DNA from: Qipengyuania sp. ABI-127-1
Lineage (GTDB): Bacteria > Pseudomonadota > Alphaproteobacteria > Sphingomonadales > Sphingomonadaceae
Length of the DNA stretch: 64,000 nt
Assembly (NCBI GenBank): GCA_022953095.1
Contig: JALJCR010000002.1
Location: 248,001 to 312,000 of the forward strand
Reading direction: 5' to 3'
This document shows positions 36,210-44,661 of the stretch, in pieces. Under the pieces are notes generated by a model that did no database searches, was not told the origin of the DNA, and worked only from the letters and a program-made list of their open reading frames with translations. The first letter of the stretch is position 1; every line of letters starts with the position of its first letter. A program made the translations under genes and the position numbers.

Positions 36210-37234
36210 AGTACGCAGCCGCCTTGCTGGGTGCCGCAAGCCTTGCGCTTGCCGGGTCGTTCGTCGCGCGGGCGGAAGTCTTCTCGCCGTCTCCTGTAAT
36301 CGAGCCGGTCAACGACGAGGCGATCGCCCAGGGCATGCCGCGCCTGTTGTCGCAATTCCGCTTTTTCCGCGATGCAAGTGCGCAAGTCCCGGTCGATCGT
36401 GTCACGCCCTACCGCCTGAACACGCCGCTCTATTCGGACGGGGCCGAGAAACTGCGGTTCATCTACCTGCCCGAAGGCACGGCAATGGCGGCGCAGGGTG
36501 AAGGACTGCCCGACTTTCCCGTCGGCACGGCGCTGATCAAGACCTTCGCCTTCGAACAGGATGGCAAGCGGCGCCTTATCGAAACCCGGGTCCTGCTGCA
36601 CCGGGCCGACGGATGGCTGGCGCTGCCCTATATGTGGAACGAGGAGCAGACCGACGCGCGGCTGGCGATTGCCGGGGCGCGGCTCGATCTCACCACGCCG
36701 AAGGGCGAGGCGATCAGCTACCGCATACCCAATAAGAACCAGTGCAAGGAATGCCACGGCCTCGACGGCGAGGTCGTCCCGATCGGTCCCAAGGCGCGCA
36801 ATCTCTCGCACGATTGGTTGGGCGAGATGGTATCGGCAGGGCATCTCGACACGCTACCGCAGGATGCGGATCAGTTCCCAGTGTGGGAGCAGCGCGAAAG
36901 CGCCAATCTGACTGCTGCCGCGCGGGCCTATCTCGACGTCAATTGCGCGCATTGCCACCGGCCCGGCGCGACCGCGTCCAACAGCGGGCTCGACCTGCGC
37001 TGGGAGCAGCAGTCGCCCGAAGCGCTCGGCATCGGCAAACGGCCGGTTGCGGCCGGTCGCGGGGCGGGGGGGCACCTGTTCGATATCGTCCCCGGATCGC
37101 CCGACAGCTCGATCCTGACCTATCGCATGGCCAGCCCCGAACCCGGCGTCGCCATGCCCGAACTCGGCAAATCCACCGTGGACGAGGAAGGGCTCGACAT
37201 CGTGCGCCGCTGGATCGAGGAAATGGCACCATGA
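36206..37234 (+). CDS. SO_2930/HNE_0200-family diheme c-type cytochrome
   Basis: A 342-residue exported protein with signal peptide (MKYAAALLGAASLALAGSFVARA). Two haem-binding CXXCH motifs are present: CKECH near residue 181 and CAHCH near 248. The N-terminal half has the family-typical TPYRLNTPLYSDGAEKLRFIYLPEG and FPVGTALIKTFAFEQD. Partner proteins with a beta-helix are encoded next to or fused with it in many bacteria. Role unknown; a periplasmic redox function is inferred. Coupled by ATGA at both ends. Confidence 0.88.
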   Translation: MKYAAALLGAASLALAGSFVARAEVFSPSPVIEPVNDEAIAQGMPRLLSQFRFFRDASAQVPVDRVTPYRLNTPLYSDGAEKLRFIYLPEGTAMAAQGEGLPDFPVGTALIKTFAFEQDGKRRLIETRVLLHRADGWLALPYMWNEEQTDARLAIAGARLDLTTPKGEAISYRIPNKNQCKECHGLDGEVVPIGPKARNLSHDWLGEMVSAGHLDTLPQDADQFPVWEQRESANLTAAARAYLDVNCAHCHRPGATASNSGLDLRWEQQSPEALGIGKRPVAAGRGAGGHLFDIVPGSPDSSILTYRMASPEPGVAMPELGKSTVDEEGLDIVRRWIEEMAP

Positions 37235-38211
37235 AGTGGTTCTGGCGCATCCTTGGCGGGCTGGCGCTCGCGCTGGTGGTCGCCTTCTTGATCTTCCGCG
37301 TCCCCGATACCGATCCGGCGGAGATGCAGGCGAAATACGGCACGCCGCCCTCGCGGATGCTGGCAATCGGCGGCGACAGGCGCGTTCATGTGCGCGACGA
37401 GGGACCGCGCGATGCGCCGGTCATCATATTGCTGCACGGGTCGAATGCCGATTTGCACACCTGGCAGCAATGGGCCGATGCGCTGAAGGGCGATTATCGC
37501 GTGGTCCGCTTCGACCAGCGCGGACACGGGCTGACAGGGCCTGCCGCGGATGGCGAATACGCACTCGGGGCCTTTGTCGAGGATATCGACGAAATTGCCG
37601 ACGCTCTCGATATCGACAGGTTCACTCTGGCGGGCAATTCGATGGGCGGGGCGATCGCCATGGGTTACGCGATTGCCAAGCCCGAGCGCCTGGACGCGCT
37701 CGTGCTCGTCGATGCCGGAGGTGCCCCGATTGAGAGCGAAGGCAGCGGGAACCTGGCCTTTACTCTTGCCGGAATGCCGGTCGTTGGCGATGCGATGAGC
37801 CAGATGCTCCCCCGCTCGCTGGTCGCGCGCAGCCTGTCGCAAAGCGTCAGCAATCAGGATGTCGTGACGCCCGAAGCGGTCGATCGCTATTGGGAACTGG
37901 CCCGCTATCCCGGCAACCGAGCCGCGACCCGGAAGCGCTTTTCGGTCGGGCGCGAGAATTTCGATGCCGAAACGGTGAGCCGGGTCGCCGTCCCCACGCT
38001 GGTCATGTGGGGTGAGGAAGATGCGTTGATCCCCTATGAGGCGGCGGCCTGGTATATGGAGCATCTGCCCAATGCGACGCTGGCCAGCTATCCCGGAATC
38101 GGCCACATTCCGATGGAAGAGGCTGCCGAAAAGAGCGTTGCCGACCTGCAGGCATGGCTGGCGAAGGTGCTTGCGTCGACTAACGAGCAAAGCGGAGGAA
38201 CCGCCTCGTAA
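37231..38211 (+). CDS. Alpha/beta hydrolase, membrane-anchored or exported
   Basis: A 326-residue hydrolase with an N-terminal hydrophobic anchor or uncleaved signal (FWRILGGLALALVVAFLIF). It has HGSNADLHTW (oxyanion), the nucleophile elbow GNSMGG, an acid in WGEEDALIP and the His in GIGHIPMEE, so the triad is complete. Substrate unknown. It overlaps the cytochrome gene by ATGA, making it the third member of a coupled cluster; it therefore probably acts in the periplasm with the two preceding proteins. Confidence 0.88.
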   Translation: MKWFWRILGGLALALVVAFLIFRVPDTDPAEMQAKYGTPPSRMLAIGGDRRVHVRDEGPRDAPVIILLHGSNADLHTWQQWADALKGDYRVVRFDQRGHGLTGPAADGEYALGAFVEDIDEIADALDIDRFTLAGNSMGGAIAMGYAIAKPERLDALVLVDAGGAPIESEGSGNLAFTLAGMPVVGDAMSQMLPRSLVARSLSQSVSNQDVVTPEAVDRYWELARYPGNRAATRKRFSVGRENFDAETVSRVAVPTLVMWGEEDALIPYEAAAWYMEHLPNATLASYPGIGHIPMEEAAEKSVADLQAWLAKVLASTNEQSGGTAS

Positions 38212-38288
38212 GCTGTCCGTTCTAAGCCCCTGATACGCGGGCTAACCCGCGATCATGCGAACAACAGGGCGGATAAGAGGATCAACGC

Positions 38289-38978
38289 TTGCGAAAGCTC
38301 GGCATTATTGGGGGTATGAGCTGGATCTCGACCCGCGCCTATTATGAACGGATCAACAAATTCGTGCAGAAGCGCGCCGCCCCGATGGCGAGCCCGCCTT
38401 TGCTCATCGAAAGCCTCGACTACGGCCCCATCGCGGCAGCCAAGAATGCCGACGACTGGGACAGCATCGCCTCCATGCTGGTGGAATCGGCGCGGCGGCT
38501 CGAAAGTGCGGGCGCGGAAGGTCTCGTGGTCGCGGCCAACGCCATGCACAAGGTTTACGACCGACTGACCGAGGCGGTTTCGATCCCGGTGCTGCATATC
38601 GCCGACAGCGTGGGCAAGGCGATGAAGGAGGCCGAATGCGAGAGCGCGGCTCTGCTGGGCACCCGCTTCGTGATGACGGAGAGCTTCTATCGTCAGCGGC
38701 TGGTATCGCATGGCGTCAATCTGCTGCCGCCCGATCCGGGCGATGTCGAACTGGTCGATGGAATCATCTACAAGGAACTGATGCTGGGGCGCGTCACACG
38801 CGATGCCGAACGCGCCCTGAAGACGGTTATCACGATGAAGGAGAAGGAAGGGGCGCAGGCCATCGTGCTTGCCTGTACCGAGCTCGAACTGGTCGTCGAT
38901 ACCGATGCGAATGTCCTCCCCGTGTTCGATTCGACCGACATCCATTGCCGGGCGGCTGCAGACTGGATTCTCGGCTGA
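38289..38978 (+). CDS. Aspartate/glutamate racemase family protein, atypical active site
   Basis: A 229-residue Asp/Glu racemase-fold protein close to YgeA/RacX. N-terminus KLGIIGGMSWIST is typical. The second catalytic Cys is present (C196 in LACTELEL). The first catalytic position, immediately before the conserved Asn, is Ala83 (VVAANAMHKVY) where aspartate racemases have Cys and E. coli YgeA has Thr. Racemisation by a two-base mechanism is therefore doubtful. The start is TTG with AAGAGGA nine bases upstream; no upstream ATG is in frame. Confidence 0.85.
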   Translation: MRKLGIIGGMSWISTRAYYERINKFVQKRAAPMASPPLLIESLDYGPIAAAKNADDWDSIASMLVESARRLESAGAEGLVVAANAMHKVYDRLTEAVSIPVLHIADSVGKAMKEAECESAALLGTRFVMTESFYRQRLVSHGVNLLPPDPGDVELVDGIIYKELMLGRVTRDAERALKTVITMKEKEGAQAIVLACTELELVVDTDANVLPVFDSTDIHCRAAADWILG

Positions 38979-39092
38979 GATTGCCGGGCCGGGCTTCGGG
39001 CCGCAATCGGGCACAATCTGCCGAAAACCGCATGGGTTCGCATTTCGTTCACGTTGTCGCCCCGGACGGGCTGACCTAAGCCTCGCCGCTGC

Positions 39093-40253
39093 ATGCCCAG
39101 AGCCCCCTTCGCCTCCGATCCCGCCGCAAGTCGCGGCCGAGAATTCACCGAGGAACGCGAAGGCGCCCGCGGGCCGCGGAGTGAATTCCAGCGCGACCGG
39201 GACCGGATTGTCCATTCGATTGCCTTTCGCCGATTGCGCTCCAAGACCCAGGTTTTCGTGGCCCCCGATGGCGATCACTATCGCACCCGGCTGACCCACA
39301 GCCTCGAAGTGGCCCAGATCGGCCGCGTATTGGCGCGCGAGCTGGGGCTGGACGAAGACCTGACCGAGGCGCTGTGCCTGGGTCACGATATCGGTCATCC
39401 ACCGTTCGGCCATGCGGGCGAAGAGGCACTCGAACAGGCCATGGCCGATGCCGGCGGCTACGATCACAACGCGCATGGCCTGCGCACGCTGACGCGGCTG
39501 GAAAGCCCCTATTGCGACCATGACGGGCTCAATCTGACCTGGGAAACGCTGGAGGGATTGGCCAAGCACAATGGCCCGGTGGTCGCACCCAACTGGGCGC
39601 TGACCGAGATCGACCGCGCTTTCCCGCTCGACCTGTCGAGCTGGCCTTCGCTCGAGGCACAGGTGGCCGCAATTTCCGACGATATCGCCTATGACAATCA
39701 CGATATCGACGATGGTCTGCGCGCGGGCTTTCTCGATCTCGACGACCTGTTGGCGCTGGACTGGCTCGCCGACCAATGGCGGGCGGTCGAAAGGCGGTTT
39801 CCCCACGCCTCGCGTGATCGCCAATTGCGCGAACTGGTCCGCTCGCAGATCGGTCTGATGGTCAACGATGTGCTGACCCATACGCGCGAACAGGTGAAAG
39901 ACATCGCAAGCGTGGCCGAAGTGCGCGGAGCCGATCGGCAACTGGCTGGCTTTTCTCCGACGATGCAGACGCAGGAGCGCGAACTGAAACGCTTCATGTA
40001 TGACCGGCTCTATTACCATGACGAGCAGATCGCCACGGCCGAACGGGCGCGCGATGTCATAGCCCGGCTGTTCGTGGCCTATCGCCAGGATCCGACAAAA
40101 CTGCCCGACGAATGGCTCTCAACGCAGCCCGAAGACGAGCCCCGGCGCAGCCGTCATATCGCCGACTTCATCGCCGGCATGACCGATCGCTATGCCATCG
40201 ACCAGTGTCGAAGGATCTACGGACGCGCGCCCGAGGGATTGAGCAATGTCTGA
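39093..40253 (+). CDS. dgt: Deoxyguanosinetriphosphate triphosphohydrolase-like protein
   Basis: A 386-residue HD-domain dNTP triphosphohydrolase. The metal-binding His and HD residues are in RLTHSLEVAQIGR and LGHDIGHPPFGHAGEEAL, with a later Asp in ISDDIAYDNHDIDDG. The N-terminal RSEFQRDRDRIVHSIAFRRL is typical of the alphaproteobacterial/type 2 group. It would hydrolyse dNTPs to deoxynucleosides and triphosphate. It overlaps the next gene by eight bases. Confidence 0.93.
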   Translation: MPRAPFASDPAASRGREFTEEREGARGPRSEFQRDRDRIVHSIAFRRLRSKTQVFVAPDGDHYRTRLTHSLEVAQIGRVLARELGLDEDLTEALCLGHDIGHPPFGHAGEEALEQAMADAGGYDHNAHGLRTLTRLESPYCDHDGLNLTWETLEGLAKHNGPVVAPNWALTEIDRAFPLDLSSWPSLEAQVAAISDDIAYDNHDIDDGLRAGFLDLDDLLALDWLADQWRAVERRFPHASRDRQLRELVRSQIGLMVNDVLTHTREQVKDIASVAEVRGADRQLAGFSPTMQTQERELKRFMYDRLYYHDEQIATAERARDVIARLFVAYRQDPTKLPDEWLSTQPEDEPRRSRHIADFIAGMTDRYAIDQCRRIYGRAPEGLSNV

Positions 40254-40947
40254 TGCAACCCGCATCGGCCTGATCGGCTCGACGGGGCTGATCGGTTCCA
40301 CCGTGATCGAGCAGTGCATCGGGCGCGAGGATGTACGGCTGACCGGCATCGCCCGGCGTGAGGGCAGGCTGCCGCGCGGTATCCGCATGGAGATGTTCGT
40401 GGCCGAACCCGCCAAATGGGGTGAAGTGATCGAGGCCGTGCGTCCACGGGCGATCATCTGCGCATTGGGTACGACCTGGAAGAAGGCGGGCGGGGACGAA
40501 ACCGCGTTTCGGGCTGTCGATCAGGATCTGGTGCTCGATACGGCGCGCGCCGCGAAACACTTCGGCGTCGAGCGTTTCGTCCATGTCAGCTCGGTCGGCG
40601 CGGACGCGCTTTCGAAAAACTTCTATCTGCGAGTGAAGGGCGAGGTGGAGCGCGAGCTGACGAAGCTCCGCTTCGACCGGCTCGATATTCTGCGCCCCGG
40701 CCTGCTGCGCGGCCAGCGGGAGGACGATCGCCGTCCGGCGGAGCGGTTGGGTATCGCGGCGGCGCCGATCGTCAACCTGCTGCTTCATGGCAAGTATCGG
40801 CAATATCGGGCGATCAGGGCGGAGATCGTTGCACAGGCCGCGCTGGCCCTGGCCAAGCGGGCAGCGCGCGGACGTTTCCTGCATGATAATGACGCCATTC
40901 TGCGGGCGGCGAAATCGCTGCCGCAGATCGAGCGGGGAGAAGCCTGA
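40246..40947 (+). CDS. NAD(P)-binding protein, atypical SDR (HTATIP2/NmrA-like)
   Basis: A 233-residue Rossmann-fold protein with the glycine motif IGLIGSTGLIGSTV, ICALGTTWKKAG, FVHVSSVGAD and RPGLLRGQR, resembling the TIP30/HTATIP2 group of atypical SDRs. The classical YxxxK pair is replaced by YLRVKGEVE, which keeps Y and K in the right spacing. Function unknown. It overlaps both neighbours (TGATG with the ABA4-like gene). Confidence 0.85.
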   Translation: MSDATRIGLIGSTGLIGSTVIEQCIGREDVRLTGIARREGRLPRGIRMEMFVAEPAKWGEVIEAVRPRAIICALGTTWKKAGGDETAFRAVDQDLVLDTARAAKHFGVERFVHVSSVGADALSKNFYLRVKGEVERELTKLRFDRLDILRPGLLRGQREDDRRPAERLGIAAAPIVNLLLHGKYRQYRAIRAEIVAQAALALAKRAARGRFLHDNDAILRAAKSLPQIERGEA

Positions 40948-41396
40948 TGTGGGACACCGCTTTCGGATTGGCGAATCTGCTGGCCCTGATCATGTGGTCG
41001 GCGCTGATTCTGCTTCCGCGCTGGCCTGCCTTGCTGGCGGCGGTGCTTTATGCGGGTATCGGCCTGCTATGTCTGGCCTATTCGGTCGGAGTGATCGGCC
41101 TACTGTCCGGCGCTTTCGATGCGGCAGGCCCGGCCGGCTCCGCGAACTTCACTACGATCGAGGGGGTTCGCGCGATCTTCGCTAGCGATGGCGGGGTGAC
41201 GATCGGTTGGATCCACTATCTCGCCTTCGATCTGTTCGTCGGCCTGTGGATCGCGCGCGATGCCGATGCGAAGGGCTTTTCTCGGGTGATCCAGGCGCCG
41301 ATCTTGCTGGCAACCTTCCTTGCCGGACCGCTGGGCCTTTTCCTGTGGCTCGCCATCCGCGAAAAGCGCGCGCGCGAGCAGGGACGCTGGCAATAA
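40947..41396 (+). CDS. ABA4-like membrane protein (DUF4281)
   Basis: A 149-residue protein with four membrane segments. The hallmark GWIHYLAFDLFVGLWIARD and PILLATFLAGPLGLFLWL match the ABA4-like family, named after the plant neoxanthin-synthesis protein. The bacterial role is unproven; a link to carotenoids is inferred from the plant protein and from the pigmentation of related bacteria. It is coupled to the preceding gene through TGATG. Confidence 0.85.
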   Translation: MWDTAFGLANLLALIMWSALILLPRWPALLAAVLYAGIGLLCLAYSVGVIGLLSGAFDAAGPAGSANFTTIEGVRAIFASDGGVTIGWIHYLAFDLFVGLWIARDADAKGFSRVIQAPILLATFLAGPLGLFLWLAIREKRAREQGRWQ

Positions 41397-41475
41397 TCCT
41401 GCGCGGGAACCGGGTTGCGCGCAGCAACCGACGTGCCATGATGTTTCGAATAGCTGAATGCAGCGGAGAGGTTGA

Positions 41476-43026
41476 ATGGCAGATGGCGAAATGCTCGCTT
41501 TCGATGGGCTGATCCGGCACTGGGCGCGGGAGAAGCCCGAGCAGGTGGCGCTCGAACAGGATGGCAAGGCGCTGACTTTCGCCGAGCTTGACGAACGCTC
41601 GCGCCGGATCGTGGCCATGCTGAAGGCGCAGGGGCTCGCGAAGGGCGACCGGGTGGCCTGGCTCGGCAAGAATGCGCGGCTCTATTTCGAGCTGTTCTAT
41701 TCCGCCGCGCGGATGGGCGTGGTCATGGTCCCGATTGGCTGGCGGCTGGCCGCGCCGGAAATCGCCTACATTCTCGGCGATACCGGGGCGAAGCTGCTCT
41801 TTATCGATGAAGGATTCGCCGGGCTTGCGGCAAAGGCCTGCGGCGACATGGAAAACCCGCCGAAAGTAATCGACACGCCAACGGTGAATTCGGACATCGC
41901 CGCGGCCCCGGTGGACGATTTCGATGGGGCGGGGCCGGACGATGCCGTGCTCCAGCTCTACACTTCGGGCACGACTGGAAATCCGAAGGGCGCGGTGCTG
42001 ACCAATGCTAATCTGTTTTCATTGCGCCAGCCTGCCGAAGAAGCCGCGCAGCCATGGTCGAGCTGGGACGAGGGCGAGGCGATCCTAGTCTGCATGCCCT
42101 GCGCGCATATCGGCGGGACGGGGCTGGGCATCATGGCCATGGCTGCGGGCATCCGCGCGATCGTGCAGGCGGAATTCACGCCTGAGGGCGTACTCGACGG
42201 GTTCGAGCAGGGGATCACCCGCCTGTTCATCGTACCCGCCGCATTGCAGATGGTGGTTCAGCATCCGCGCGCGAAGGATACCGACATGTCGGCGGTCAAA
42301 TACGTGATGTATGGCGCTGCGCCGATCCCGCTCGATCTGCTGCGCGAGGCGGTTCAGACCATCCCCGAAGCCGGTTTCCTACAATGCTACGGCATGACCG
42401 AAACCACCGGCACCATCGCCATGCTGCCGCCCGAAGATCACACGCTCGAAGGCAACCAGCGAATGAAGTCGGCGGGCAAGGCGGTGCCGGGCGCGGAGCT
42501 GAAAGTCGTGGGCGAGGATGGTGAGGAGCTGCCGCGCGGCGAAGTGGGCGAGCTGCTCTGCAAGAGCCCGTCCAACATGCAAGGCTATTGGAACTTGCCC
42601 GACGCAACGCGAGGTGCGCTCAAGGATGGCTGGATGCATACCGGCGATGCCGCCTATATGGACGAGGATGGCTATGTCTTTATCCAAGACCGGATCAAGG
42701 ACATGATCATATCCGGGGGCGAGAACGTCTATCCGGCACAGGTCGAAAGCGCGATTTACGGCCATCCCGCGGTGGGCGAGGTGGCGGTGATCGGCGTACC
42801 CGACCAGACCTGGGGCGAGGCGGTGAAGGCCTGCGTCGTGCCCAAGCCGGGCAGCGAGGTCGACCCCGATGACATCATCGCCTTCACGCGCGAGCGGCTG
42901 GCGGCCTTCAAAGTGCCCAAAACGGTCGATGTGATCGAGGCGATGCCGCGTAACGCCAGCGGCAAGATCCTGCGCCGCGAATTGCGCGCGCCCTATTGGA
43001 AAGACCATGACAGGCAGGTCAATTGA
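41476..43026 (+). CDS. Acyl-CoA synthetase (AMP-dependent, class I adenylating enzyme)
   Basis: A 516-residue acid-CoA ligase. The P-loop YTSGTTGNPKGAVLT, the A5 motif YGMTETTG, the A7-A8 region TGDAAYMDEDGYVFIQDRIKD followed by GGENVYPAQVE, and the catalytic Lys in NASGKILRRELR are all present. It activates a carboxylic acid, probably fatty or aromatic; chain length cannot be told. GGAGAGG precedes the ATG. The following DUF938 gene begins inside its stop codon. Confidence 0.92.
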   Translation: MADGEMLAFDGLIRHWAREKPEQVALEQDGKALTFAELDERSRRIVAMLKAQGLAKGDRVAWLGKNARLYFELFYSAARMGVVMVPIGWRLAAPEIAYILGDTGAKLLFIDEGFAGLAAKACGDMENPPKVIDTPTVNSDIAAAPVDDFDGAGPDDAVLQLYTSGTTGNPKGAVLTNANLFSLRQPAEEAAQPWSSWDEGEAILVCMPCAHIGGTGLGIMAMAAGIRAIVQAEFTPEGVLDGFEQGITRLFIVPAALQMVVQHPRAKDTDMSAVKYVMYGAAPIPLDLLREAVQTIPEAGFLQCYGMTETTGTIAMLPPEDHTLEGNQRMKSAGKAVPGAELKVVGEDGEELPRGEVGELLCKSPSNMQGYWNLPDATRGALKDGWMHTGDAAYMDEDGYVFIQDRIKDMIISGGENVYPAQVESAIYGHPAVGEVAVIGVPDQTWGEAVKACVVPKPGSEVDPDDIIAFTRERLAAFKVPKTVDVIEAMPRNASGKILRRELRAPYWKDHDRQVN

Positions 43027-43616
43027 AACGCCATGCCCCCGCCACCGCGCGCAATTCGGAACCCCTGGCCGAAGTTTTGGTCGGGGAATTGCCCAATGAG
43101 GGCCTGGTTCTGGAGATCGCCAGCGGGACCGGCGAACATGCCGTGTTCATGGCAAAGCGGTTTCCGGCGCTCGATTGGCAACCCAGCGATTGCGCAACCG
43201 ATGCGCTGCACTCGGTCGATGCCTGGGCGCAGGAGGCGGGTCTTGCCAATTTGCGCCCCGCAATCGCGCTCGATGCGGCAGCGCTCGATTGGCCGATCGA
43301 GACGGCCGATGCCGTGCTCTGCGTCAATATGATCCACATCAGCCCGTGGGAGGCGACCGTGGGCTTGTTCGAAGGCGCGGGCAGGCTCCTGCCCCCCGGC
43401 GCACCGCTGATCCTCTACGGGCCGTTTGTTGAGGATGATGTGGAAACGGCTCCGTCGAATCTGGCGTTCGATGAAAGCCTGAAGGCGCGCGACCCGGCAT
43501 GGGGGCTGCGCCAGGTCGGTGACCTCGATGCGCTTGCGGAGGCTCGAAACCTTCACCGCACCGCCCGCCACGAAATGCCGGCAAACAATCTCGTACTAGT
43601 ATATCGCAAGGATTGA
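43023..43616 (+). CDS. DUF938 family SAM-dependent methyltransferase-like protein
   Basis: A 197-residue protein of the DUF938 group. It has the SAM-binding LVLEIASGTGEHA, WQPSDC and NMIHISPWEAT, characteristic of that family, plus LYGPF. The methyl acceptor is unknown. The start is TTG in a TTGA overlap with the acyl-CoA ligase stop, so expression is coupled. Confidence 0.88.
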   Translation: MKRHAPATARNSEPLAEVLVGELPNEGLVLEIASGTGEHAVFMAKRFPALDWQPSDCATDALHSVDAWAQEAGLANLRPAIALDAAALDWPIETADAVLCVNMIHISPWEATVGLFEGAGRLLPPGAPLILYGPFVEDDVETAPSNLAFDESLKARDPAWGLRQVGDLDALAEARNLHRTARHEMPANNLVLVYRKD

Positions 43617-43705
43617 GAAGGAAGACTGCTTGCCACCCGATTGCGAACAGTTGCAGTTTGCGGCTTTTTCAGCGATATTGGCGACGTTGATGGGGAACTT
43701 GGTCA

Positions 43706-44014
43706 GTGCACGGATCTGAACTCACAAGTTTCATTGTTCAGGCCGTTGCGGTGATTGTCGTATTCAGTCTTCTTGCGCTGCCCTATCTTGCGTTTCGGCG
43801 TGCAAAGTCGAGTTTCGTCTTTTGCATCAAACTCGCATGTGCCGAAGCTGTTCTGCTGGCAGCGTGGTTGGTGTTTGGGACTGCAATTGTAGCGCCAGTT
43901 TCGATCAGCATCGCGATGCAAGCTCTAGCATTCGGTGTGATCGCCGCTGCGCTGGTATTGGCGCTGTGGTGGCTGTTCTGTCGACGAATGCGATCAAAGC
44001 AAAGCGGCGAGTAG
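43706..44014 (+). CDS. Small hydrophobic membrane protein
   Basis: A 102-residue protein with three strongly hydrophobic segments (FIVQAVAVIVVFSLLALPYLAF; CAEAVLLAAWLVFGTAIV; QALAFGVIAAALVLALWWLF) and a basic end. No family recognised. It starts with GTG after GGGGAA. The segment from about 43620 to 44070 looks more AT-rich than the surrounding genes, which hints at a different origin or weak constraint. The case for a real gene rests on the coherent membrane topology only. Confidence 0.5.
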   Translation: MHGSELTSFIVQAVAVIVVFSLLALPYLAFRRAKSSFVFCIKLACAEAVLLAAWLVFGTAIVAPVSISIAMQALAFGVIAAALVLALWWLFCRRMRSKQSGE

Positions 44015-44072
44015 TTACCACTCAAAACAAGCCATACCGTCCGCGATTGCCGCGCAATCTCGAATACCGCAA

Positions 44073-44103
44073 AAGAAAACGCCCGCCGGGCGAGGGCGGG
44101 CGT
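44073..44103 (-). terminator. Terminator of the entericidin gene
   Basis: A hairpin ACGCCCGCC-gggcga-GGGCGGGCGT, 25 bases after the entericidin stop, is followed on the minus strand by TTTTCTTTTG. It may also act for the gene ending at 44014. Confidence 0.8.
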
Positions 44104-44127
44104 CTTGTTGTTGAATTTGCGGTCGGT

Positions 44128-44256
44128 TCAGGTTTCTTCGTCGACGGCGTTGGCGGCCGATTGCAAATCTTCGCCGGCGCCGCGGACGGTGTTGCAGGCT
44201 GCTGCGGTGAGGGTCATCGACGTGATGCCGAAAGCGAGCAGGATCTTCTTGACCAT
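44128..44256 (-). CDS. Entericidin A/B family lipoprotein
   Basis: A 42-residue lipoprotein: MVKKILLAFGITSMTLTAAA precedes the lipobox Cys, and the mature CNTVRGAGEDLQSAANAVDE is the entericidin signature. It is a tiny cell-envelope lipoprotein; in E. coli the paired entericidins act as antidote and toxin, but only one gene is present here. GGAAGG precedes the ATG. A strong terminator follows. Confidence 0.92.
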   Translation of the reverse strand: MVKKILLAFGITSMTLTAAACNTVRGAGEDLQSAANAVDEET

Positions 44257-44352
44257 AACATCTTCCTTCCCAAAGGGCCCGTGACCGGGGTTCCGGAAAA
44301 TGTAACGTAAGGCGTGACAAGTGGTTCCCAGGCCGGTTGCGACGGTTCGGCG

Positions 44353-44604
44353 ATGCACCCATATGCCCGGACTGTGCCCGAACCCGATTTTCTTCTTTTC
44401 GCAAGCGATGCGGAACTGGCAGCCTATTGGGGCGCGACCTGTTTCGCGGTCGCGATGGTCTGCATGCTGATGGAACGGCGCCGGATGAAGCGGAGCGAAA
44501 TCAACCGCGTCGGATGGATGCCCTGGACAGGCCTTTTCCTGACCTTTGCCGTGATCGGTGGCGGATTGCTGGCGGCCGCGATTCCCGCGATCCTCACATC
44601 CTAG
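44353..44604 (+). CDS. Small two-helix membrane protein
   Basis: An 83-residue protein with two membrane segments (LAAYWGATCFAVAMVCMLM and TGLFLTFAVIGGGLLAAAIPAIL) separated by a basic loop (ERRRMKRSEINR). No family recognised. The ATG at 44353 is chosen; a GTG at 44314 would add 13 residues. It is divergent from the entericidin gene and convergent with cpaF. Confidence 0.55.
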   Translation: MHPYARTVPEPDFLLFASDAELAAYWGATCFAVAMVCMLMERRRMKRSEINRVGWMPWTGLFLTFAVIGGGLLAAAIPAILTS

Positions 44605-44661
44605 GTCCGGCCGCGAGGCGCGGCCCGCTTTGCGGCGAAGCGCCGGATTTGGAGTGCGTTT

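Noticed and set aside
39057-39074. GTCGCCCCGGACGGGCTGAC resembling half of the REP-like element
   Set aside because: Only about ten bases match and the palindrome is not completed, so chance similarity in GC-rich DNA is enough.
44128-44256. Entericidin as half of a toxin-antidote pair
   Set aside because: Only one entericidin gene is present; no second small lipoprotein gene lies within the neighbouring kilobase.
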